Source of the DNA: Anaerolineae bacterium
GTDB taxonomy: Bacteria > Chloroflexota > Anaerolineae > B4-G1
DNA length: 11,329 nucleotides
Direction of reading: 5' to 3'
Assembly (NCBI GenBank): GCA_027079895.1
Contig: JALWUZ010000708.1
Location: 1-11,329, forward strand
Shown: positions 5,516 through 11,329 of the stretch, one piece after another
Layout of the letters: every line of letters begins with the position of its first letter
Numbering within the stretch: the stretch's first letter is position 1
Program-made: the position numbers and the translations under genes
Notes under the pieces: generated by a model
Told to the model about the DNA's origin: nothing
Databases searched by the model: none
Seen by the model: only the letters and a program-made list of their open reading frames with translations

Positions 5516-7942
5516 ATGAAGTACAGCATCAACAAAGCAGCCGTCATCGGTGCGGGAACGATGGGGGCGGCCATCGCCGCCCACCTGGCCAACGCCGGTT
5601 TCCCGGTCTACCTCCTGGACATCGTCCCCAGGGAACTGACGCCGGAGGAGCAGGCCAAAGGGCTGACCCTGGACGACCCGGCGGTGCGCAACCGGATCGT
5701 CAACGCGGGCTGGCAGCGGTGCCTCAAGGCCAAACCGGCCAACCTCTTCGCCCCCGACGTGGCCGAACGGGTCACGCTGGGCAACACCGAGGACAATTTC
5801 GACTGGGTCGGTGAGGCGGATTGGGTCATCGAGGCGATCATCGAGCGGCTGGACATCAAGCAGCAGTTGATGGCCCGCATCGAAGAGACCCGCAAGCCGG
5901 GGAGCATCGTCAGCACCAACACCTCCGGCATCCCCATCCACCAAATCGCCGCCGGCCGCTCCGACGATTTCAAGGCCCACTTCCTGGGGACACACTTCTT
6001 CAACCCGCCGCGCTACCTCAAACTGCTGGAGATCATCCCCCACGCCCAGACCGCGCCGGAGGTGGTCGAGTATATGCGGCAGTTCGGCACCCGCATGCTG
6101 GGCAAGGGAGTGGTCGTCTGCAAGGACACGCCCAACTTCATCGCCAACCGGTTCATCACCCTCGTCGGCTCCTACATCCTCAACTACGCGCTGGATAACG
6201 GCTACACCGTCGAGGAGGTGGACAGCCTCACCGGGCCGCTCGTCGGCCACCCCAAGACGGCCACCTTCCGCCTGTACGACCTGGTGGGGATTGACATCAT
6301 GGCCCACGTCAACCGCAACCTCTACCCGGCCATCCCCCACGACCCGTACCGCGAGATACTCGCCCATCCGAAGGCGTCCGCTCTCATCGAGGAACTGGTG
6401 CAGCGGAAGTGGCTGGGGAACAAGACCCGGCAGGGCTTTTACAAGCGGGTGGAGACGGAGCAGGGGCGGCAATACTGGCACCTGAATCTGGAGACGTTGG
6501 AGTACGAGCCGCCGACCAAGCCCCGCTTCGAGTCGGTCGGGAAGCACCGCAAGGCGGAGGACACCGGCGAGCGCATCAAGTTGCTGTGCGCCGAGGACGA
6601 CCGCGCCGGAAAGTTCATCTGGGACACCACCGCTTTCAGCCTCAACTACGCCGCTACCGTCATGCCGGAGATCGCCGACCGCATCCTCGACATTGACAAC
6701 GCCAACAAGTGGGGTTTCAATCACGAACTGGGCCCCTTCGAGATTTGGGACGCGCTGGGCGTGCCGGAGACGGTGGAGCGGATGGAGCAGGACGGCCTGA
6801 CCGTCGCCCCCTGGGTCAAGGAGATGTTGGCCGCCGGACATACCCGTTTCTACGAGAAGATAGACGGGCATCTCCACTACTACGACCCGCAGAGCAAGGG
6901 GTACCTCCCCGTCGAGGGAGACCCGCGCGTCATCGTCCTCAAGGGCATCAAGGAGGATTCCGCGCGGGTGATCGCCGACAATCCCAGCGCCAGCCTGCTG
7001 GACATCGGCGACGGGGTGCTCTGCCTGGAGTTCCACTCCAAGATGAACGCCCTGGACAATCACATCTTCGACATGATGGAGCGGGCTCAGGAGGAGTTGG
7101 ACGCCCACGACTGGGTCGGACTGGTCATCGGCAATCAGGGGGAGCACTTCTGCGCCGGAGCGAACCTCTTTATGGTGGCCGTCGCCGCGCAGCAGGGCGA
7201 TTGGGACATGTTGGAGCGCATCGTCAAGCAGGGCCAGGACGCGCTGATGGCCTTCCACTACAGCCCCAAGCCGGTGGTCAGTGCGCCCTTCGGGATGGTG
7301 CTCGGCGGCGGCGCGGAGGTGACGATGGCCGCGTCGCGGGTCTGCGCGGCGGCGGAGTCCTACATCGGCCAGGTGGAGGCCGGGGTAGGATTGGTGCCGG
7401 CCGCCGGGGGCTGCAAGGAACTGGTGCGCCGGGTGGTGTCGCCGGTGGTCAAGTACACCCCCGGAGCCGACCCGCTCCCCTTCCTCCAGCGCATCTTCGA
7501 GATGATCGCTCTGGCGAAGGTCAGCGCGAGCGCGGTCGAGGCGCAGGAGTGGGGCTTCCTCACCCCCGCCGACCGCATCGTGATGAACGGCGACCATCTG
7601 CTGCACGAGGCGAAACGGATGGTGCTGGAACTGGCCGCATCCAACTACCGCCCGCCGGTGCCGGGCAAGGAGGTCTGGGCCGTCGGGGTCAACGGCCTGG
7701 CCGCGTTGGAGGCGATGGTCTGGGGACTGAAAGAGGCCGGGTTCGCCTCGGAGCACGACGCGCTGATCGCCAACAAGACGGCTTACATCCTCTGCGGCGG
7801 GCGGCTGACGAAACCCCAGTGGGTCGAGCCGCAGTACATCCTCGACCTGGAACGAGAGGCGTTCCTCTCGCTGCTGGGCGAGCAGAAGACGATTGACCGC
7901 ATCTGGCACATGCTGAACACCGGCAAGCCGCTGAGGAATTGA
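5516..7942 (+). CDS. fadN: 3-hydroxyacyl-CoA dehydrogenase / enoyl-CoA hydratase, FadN type
   Basis: This 808-residue bifunctional enzyme hydrates trans-2-enoyl-CoA and oxidises the 3-hydroxyacyl-CoA with NAD+. The dehydrogenase comes first. Its NAD-binding loop is GAGTMG (12-17), and the catalytic set is Ser137 in NTSG, His160 in GTHFFNPP, Glu172 and Asn211. The hydratase/isomerase (crotonase) domain follows at about 490-690, with the oxyanion-hole segments FCAGANL (545-551) and GMVLGGG (593-599). Its two acidic residues are Glu601 (GGGAEV) and Glu621 (GQVEAG). Dehydrogenase-before-hydratase order is the reverse of FadB/FadJ and is that of Bacillus FadN. Length agrees with that family. An AAAGGAGG site at 5501-5508, 7 nt from the ATG, sets the start. 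It forms an operon with fadA, 16 bp downstream. I see no convincing promoter of its own in the 207-bp gap and no FadR-like operator. Confidence 0.92.
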   Translation: MKYSINKAAVIGAGTMGAAIAAHLANAGFPVYLLDIVPRELTPEEQAKGLTLDDPAVRNRIVNAGWQRCLKAKPANLFAPDVAERVTLGNTEDNFDWVGEADWVIEAIIERLDIKQQLMARIEETRKPGSIVSTNTSGIPIHQIAAGRSDDFKAHFLGTHFFNPPRYLKLLEIIPHAQTAPEVVEYMRQFGTRMLGKGVVVCKDTPNFIANRFITLVGSYILNYALDNGYTVEEVDSLTGPLVGHPKTATFRLYDLVGIDIMAHVNRNLYPAIPHDPYREILAHPKASALIEELVQRKWLGNKTRQGFYKRVETEQGRQYWHLNLETLEYEPPTKPRFESVGKHRKAEDTGERIKLLCAEDDRAGKFIWDTTAFSLNYAATVMPEIADRILDIDNANKWGFNHELGPFEIWDALGVPETVERMEQDGLTVAPWVKEMLAAGHTRFYEKIDGHLHYYDPQSKGYLPVEGDPRVIVLKGIKEDSARVIADNPSASLLDIGDGVLCLEFHSKMNALDNHIFDMMERAQEELDAHDWVGLVIGNQGEHFCAGANLFMVAVAAQQGDWDMLERIVKQGQDALMAFHYSPKPVVSAPFGMVLGGGAEVTMAASRVCAAAESYIGQVEAGVGLVPAAGGCKELVRRVVSPVVKYTPGADPLPFLQRIFEMIALAKVSASAVEAQEWGFLTPADRIVMNGDHLLHEAKRMVLELAASNYRPPVPGKEVWAVGVNGLAALEAMVWGLKEAGFASEHDALIANKTAYILCGGRLTKPQWVEPQYILDLEREAFLSLLGEQKTIDRIWHMLNTGKPLRN

Positions 7943-7943
7943 C

Positions 7944-7951
7944 AAAGGAGG
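7944..7951 (+). promoter_or_regulatory. Ribosome binding site that decides the fadA start
   Basis: AAAGGAGG lies right after the fadN stop. The first ATG (7953) is 1 nt from it, too close for initiation. The second ATG (7959) is 7 nt away, the spacing used by fadN, and gives the MKEAVIVAAVRT start normal for thiolases. The annotated start should therefore be 7959. Confidence 0.8.
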
Positions 7952-7958
7952 GATGACG

Positions 7959-9134
7959 ATGAAAGAAGCAGTGATCGTCGCCGCCGTGCGCACCGCCGTC
8001 GGGCGGGCGAAGCGGGGCACGTTGGTGGATGTGCGGCCCGACGAGATGGCCGCTGTGGTGATAAAAGAGGTTCTGCGTCGGGCGGAGCCGGTCCGCCCGG
8101 AGGACATCGAGGACGTGATTATGGGCTGCGCCTTCCCAGAGGGAGAGCAGGGGATGAACGTCGCCCGCGTGGCCCTGCTGCGGGCCGGATTGCCCTACAC
8201 CGTGCCGGGGCAGACGGTCAACCGGTTCTGCTCCTCCGGCTTGCAGACCATCGCCATCGCCGCCCAGCAGATTATGGCCGGAATGGGGAGTTGCATCATC
8301 GCCGGCGGGGTCGAGTCAATGAGCATGGTGCCGATGACCAGCAACAAGTTCGTGCCCAACCCCTGGCTGGTGGAAAACTACCCGCAGGCTTACGTCAGCA
8401 TGGGACAGACGGCGGAGAACGTGGCGCGGAAGTACGGCATCAGTCGGGAGGATCAGGATCGGTTCGGCTACCGGAGCCACATGCGGGCCATCGCCGCCCA
8501 GGACGCCGGGAAGTTCGCTGACGAGATCGTCCCCCTGGAAATCGAGCAGGTGGTGTTGGAGGACGGGAAGCAAGTCACCCGCCGGATAGTCTTCGACGCC
8601 GACGAGGGCCCGCGTCGGGACACCTCGCTGGAGAAGATGGCGCGGCTGAAACCGGCCTTCGCCCGCCACGGCACCGTGACCGCCGGCAACTCCTCGCAGA
8701 TGTCCGACGGGGCGGCGGCGGTCTTGGTGATGGAGCGGGAGCGGGCGGAGTCGCTGGGGCTCAAGCCGCTGGCGCGGTTCGTTGGGTACGCGGTGGGCGG
8801 CGTCCCGCCGGAGTTGATGGGGATTGGGCCGACGGTCGCCGTGCCGCGCGTGCTGCAACTGACCGGCCTCTCGCTGGACGACATCGGGCTGATCGAGTTG
8901 AACGAGGCTTTCGCGGCCCAATCGCTGGCGGTCATCAGGGAGTTGGGGCTGGACGAGGAGATCACCAACGTCAACGGCGGGGCCATCGCCCTGGGACATC
9001 CGCTGGGCTGCACCGGGGCGAAGTTGACGGTGCAGATTCTGAACGAGATGGCCCGGCGCGAGGTGCAGTTCGGGCTGGTGACGATGTGCATCGGCGGCGG
9101 GATGGGAGCCGCCGGAATCTTCGAGCGGCTGTAG
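7959..9134 (+). CDS. fadA: Acetyl-CoA C-acyltransferase (3-ketoacyl-CoA thiolase)
   Basis: The 391-residue enzyme cleaves 3-ketoacyl-CoA with CoA to acetyl-CoA and a shortened acyl-CoA, the last step of beta-oxidation. All thiolase signatures are present: the acyl-accepting Cys91 in NRFCSSGLQ, NEAFAAQ (315-321), His347 in GGAIALGHPLGCTGA, and the second catalytic Cys377 in MCIGGGMGAAGIF. Length is the usual 390-400. The start at 7959 is preferred over 7953 because of ribosome-site spacing. It lies 16 bp behind fadN and is surely co-transcribed with it, so this pair carries out hydration, oxidation and thiolysis. No acyl-CoA dehydrogenase or acyl-CoA ligase is in the window. A biosynthetic acetoacetyl-CoA thiolase is possible from sequence alone, but the fadN neighbour favours degradation. 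Confidence 0.92.
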   Translation: MKEAVIVAAVRTAVGRAKRGTLVDVRPDEMAAVVIKEVLRRAEPVRPEDIEDVIMGCAFPEGEQGMNVARVALLRAGLPYTVPGQTVNRFCSSGLQTIAIAAQQIMAGMGSCIIAGGVESMSMVPMTSNKFVPNPWLVENYPQAYVSMGQTAENVARKYGISREDQDRFGYRSHMRAIAAQDAGKFADEIVPLEIEQVVLEDGKQVTRRIVFDADEGPRRDTSLEKMARLKPAFARHGTVTAGNSSQMSDGAAAVLVMERERAESLGLKPLARFVGYAVGGVPPELMGIGPTVAVPRVLQLTGLSLDDIGLIELNEAFAAQSLAVIRELGLDEEITNVNGGAIALGHPLGCTGAKLTVQILNEMARREVQFGLVTMCIGGGMGAAGIFERL

Positions 9135-9139
9135 GCCGT

Positions 9140-9192
9140 AAACCGTCCGTCGTCCGGCGGGGGCCGGGGAGCCTCCGCCGGACGACGGGTTT
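9140..9192. terminator. Bidirectional terminator between convergent genes
   Basis: A perfect 14-bp stem pairs 9147-9160 with 9175-9188 around a 14-nt G-rich loop. An outer AAAC (9140-9143) pairs with GTTT (9189-9192), leaving a 3-nt bulge. Reading either strand, the stem is followed by a short TTT. It begins 5 nt after the fadA stop and ends about 42 nt from the stop of the minus-strand gene, the expected place for a shared terminator. The T tracts are short, so efficiency is uncertain. The rest of the gap (9193-9234) holds nothing recognisable. Confidence 0.7.
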
Positions 9193-9234
9193 GTGGGCGG
9201 AGCCGCTGCTGGGGAGGGGATAGTCAAACCGAAG

Positions 9235-11329
9235 TCATCCAGGCAACACCTCCTCCGCCACCGCCAGCGCGTCCCGCCCCTGACCCCACTCCCGCGCTTC
9301 GGCGACGGCCTCCGGCGGCAGCGACCGCTCCCACTCCGGGATGAGGGCGGCGACGCTCTGCTGCGTCACCGTGTCCGTCGCCGGGTGCCGGGCGACGAAG
9401 TGGAGCAAGGCCAACGCCGACGCCCGGTCGCCCTGTCCCGCCCGTAACCGCGCCACCTCCACCAGCGCGTCCAACGCCAGCGGCACCGACGGTATCTCCC
9501 GAACCAGCCGCAGCGACTCGCCCAGATAGCCCCAGGCGGCCTTCTCCTCGCCCAGTTCGCGGGAGACCTGCACCAGATTGTTCAGCGCGATGACGATCCC
9601 CTGCCGGTCCCCCATCTCCCGCCGCAGGGCCAGACTTTCGACCAGGACGCGGCGGGCCTCCTCGTAATCGCCCTTCTCGGTCAGCGTAATCCCCAAGTTG
9701 CCCAGGGCCATCGCCTCCCCCCAGCGGTTGCCCAGGGACTGGAACAGGGCCAACCCCTCCCGATAGCGGCGCACGGCCTCGTCGTAATCCCTCCGGCTGA
9801 GAGCGACGTTGCCCAGCGAGAGCACCGCCCGCGCCTCCTCCGTCCTGAAACCCCGCTCGCGGCAGATGCGCAGGCTCGCGCTGATGAAGCGGTACGCTTC
9901 GTCCTGCTCCCCCATCGTCCGGTAGATGAGGCCGATGTTGTTCAGCAACACCGCCTCCATCCGCCGGTGGCCGAGGGCGGTGAAGAGGGCTAGGCTCTCC
10001 TCGAAGAGACGGTTGGCCGTGCGGTAATCGCCGCTCTGAGCGGCCAGGATAGCGAGATCGTTCAGGGCGGAAGCCTGCTCCCACGGGTCCACTTCCTCGA
10101 CCAGACGCAACCCCTCTTCGAGAAAGGCGCGGGCTTCATCGAACCGCCCCAGAGTCCGGGTTACGGCGCCCAGCATGGTCAGGCCACGTCCCAGGGCTAC
10201 CCGCGCCCCCGTCTCCTCCCGCGCCACTGCCCGCCGCGCCGCCGCGACCGCCTCCCGCGCCGCCTGCTCCCCTTCGTGGAAACGGCTGCGCCGCTGGTAA
10301 GCGGCGGTCAGCGCGGGGAGCATCGCGTCCAGCCGTCGCCAGTCGTCCCGCTCCACAGCCCACCGCCACGCGGCCTGGACGTTCTCGATCTCCGCCCAGA
10401 TGTGGTTCAACGTCTCATCGAGCCCGGCCGCGTCATTCTGAATCTGTTCCACCAGGCGGCGGAGCAGGTCGGCGTAGTACGCGCTATGCCGCGCCCGCGC
10501 CCGTTCCGCCTCGTCGCCGGCCTCCGCCAGCCGCTCCTCGGCGTACCGCCGCAGCACCTCCAACATCTCGTAGCGACCGGTGGGGCTCCGGCGCAGGAGG
10601 GATTTGGCCTCCAAAGCGGCCAGCAGGGCCGGGGGAGCGGCGGCGATCTGTTCGGCGGCCTCCGCCCCGAACCCGCCCCGAAAGACCGCCAGTCGCCGGA
10701 AAGCCCGCTGCTCCTCCGCGCTCAGCAGTCCCCAGGAGTGGTCGAAGGCGGCCTGGAGGCTGCGATGGCGGCGGGGGATGTCCTGCATAGGCGAGCGGAG
10801 GAAGCCCATCGTCCGCTCGATGCCGTCGGCGATCTCCGCGGCGGAGTGCTCCCCCAGCAAGGCGGCGGCCAACTCGATGCCCAGCGGCAGCCCCTCCACC
10901 AAGCGGCAGATGCGTATGACCGCCTCCTGCTCCTGTCGCAGCGTGAACTCCGGTCGAACCCGCCGCGCTTCCTGGAGGAACAGTTCGACCCCGGCGAACC
11001 GCTGCGGTTGCCGTTCGGTGTCGGCGGGAACCGGGAGGCCGCGCACCTCGAACAGCCACTCCCAGCGCAGCCGCAGCCGTTCCCGCGACGTGACCAACAG
11101 TTTCACCTCCGGGGCCTCCGTTAGCAGTCGCGCCAGAAATGGAGCCCCGTCCAGCAGATGCTCGAAATTGTCCAGCACCAGCAGGGCCTCTTTCTCCCGC
11201 AGGAAGTCGAGCAGCCGTTCGGCGGGTTCTCGCGCGTCGTGGAGGGGGACGGCCAGCGACTCGGCGATGGCGCGGGGGAGATGAGCCGCCGCCGGGGGCG
11301 TCACCGGGGCCAGGGGGACGAAGTAGACG
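9235..11329 (-). CDS. NB-ARC/AfsR-like ATPase with TPR repeats, 5' end beyond window
   Basis: The minus-strand frame is open from the right edge to a TGA at 9237-9235, giving 697 visible residues. It enters as VYFVPLAP, a segment that usually follows the Walker A loop of these ATPases, so the true start is upstream. A GTG at 11304 is in frame but internal. Counting visible residues, a Walker B-like LLVLDNFEH is at 49-57, TSRERL at 80-85 and the GLPLGIELAAAL motif at 146-157. A winged-helix-like region follows at about 185-265 (RSLQAAFDHSW, FRRLAVFRGGF). From about 365 to 620 run at least five TPR repeats of about 40 residues, of the type G-x-x-x-x-A-x-x-x-x-x-x-x-A with NxLG/NNIG cores. Such STAND proteins often carry an N-terminal DNA-binding, BTAD or kinase domain and act as regulators. 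That domain is off the window, so the output is unknown. It is convergent to fadNA. Confidence 0.85.
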   Translation of the reverse strand, partial: VYFVPLAPVTPPAAAHLPRAIAESLAVPLHDAREPAERLLDFLREKEALLVLDNFEHLLDGAPFLARLLTEAPEVKLLVTSRERLRLRWEWLFEVRGLPVPADTERQPQRFAGVELFLQEARRVRPEFTLRQEQEAVIRICRLVEGLPLGIELAAALLGEHSAAEIADGIERTMGFLRSPMQDIPRRHRSLQAAFDHSWGLLSAEEQRAFRRLAVFRGGFGAEAAEQIAAAPPALLAALEAKSLLRRSPTGRYEMLEVLRRYAEERLAEAGDEAERARARHSAYYADLLRRLVEQIQNDAAGLDETLNHIWAEIENVQAAWRWAVERDDWRRLDAMLPALTAAYQRRSRFHEGEQAAREAVAAARRAVAREETGARVALGRGLTMLGAVTRTLGRFDEARAFLEEGLRLVEEVDPWEQASALNDLAILAAQSGDYRTANRLFEESLALFTALGHRRMEAVLLNNIGLIYRTMGEQDEAYRFISASLRICRERGFRTEEARAVLSLGNVALSRRDYDEAVRRYREGLALFQSLGNRWGEAMALGNLGITLTEKGDYEEARRVLVESLALRREMGDRQGIVIALNNLVQVSRELGEEKAAWGYLGESLRLVREIPSVPLALDALVEVARLRAGQGDRASALALLHFVARHPATDTVTQQSVAALIPEWERSLPPEAVAEAREWGQGRDALAVAEEVLPG

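Noticed and set aside
7953..7958. The first ATG as the fadA start
   Set aside because: It is 1 nt from the ribosome binding site. The ATG at 7959 has normal spacing and gives the standard thiolase N-terminus.
5342..8107. A 921-codon open frame on the minus strand across fadN
   Set aside because: It is the antisense shadow of fadN, low in complexity and without motifs. Its tail is the translated REP-like repeat, a common source of false proteins.
9193..9447. Plus-strand open frame starting near 9193
   Set aside because: It overlaps the 3' end of the TPR-protein gene in antisense, has no ribosome binding site and shows only Arg/Pro-rich shadow sequence.

Overview
The window is GC-rich bacterial chromosomal DNA (about two thirds G+C), densely coded, with TTG and GTG starts next to ATG and strong AAAGGAGG-type ribosome binding sites. 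The gene mix suggests a Chloroflexota-like bacterium: a FadN-type beta-oxidation pair, a large ATPase/TPR regulator, an archaeal-looking short-chain prenyl synthase and a DUF116 protein. This assignment is inference; there is no rRNA or other marker gene. I see no tRNA or rRNA gene, CRISPR array, transposase or phage gene.

Layout. Bases 1-225 hold the 3' end of a 2'-5' RNA ligase-like gene (thpR). Bases 226-365 hold a cluster of hairpins and then a good sigma-70-type promoter (TTGCCA, 17 bp, TAGAAT). The promoter drives a tight plus-strand cluster. First come two tandem, diverged paralogs of about 480 residues (366-1796 and 1800-3272), then a YacP-like NYN nuclease-fold protein (3292-3759), a short Cys-rich DUF116 protein (3815-4288) and a polyprenyl diphosphate synthase (4289-5308). 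A 207-bp gap follows, with a two-hairpin dispersed-repeat-like element and a Rho-independent terminator. The second plus-strand unit, fadN (5516-7942) and fadA (7959-9134), encodes the last three steps of fatty acid beta-oxidation. A long stem-loop at 9140-9192 separates it from a convergent minus-strand gene (9235 to beyond the right edge) for an NB-ARC/AfsR-like ATPase with TPR repeats.

The most notable content is the tandem pair. Each protein is a complete dihydrodipicolinate synthase/N-acetylneuraminate lyase (DHDPS/NAL) class I aldolase barrel fused to a C-terminal domain that reads as formaldehyde-activating enzyme (Fae). The aldolase halves keep the Schiff-base lysine and the tyrosine/threonine catalytic set but lack the arginine typical of true DapA. 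The two Fae halves have lost different signature residues: copy 1 has Gln in place of the conserved His, while copy 2 keeps His but lacks the GPxQ motif. An attractive but untested reading is a retro-aldolase that releases formaldehyde or a similar aldehyde next to a domain that captures it on a pterin, with the two copies forming one hetero-oligomer.
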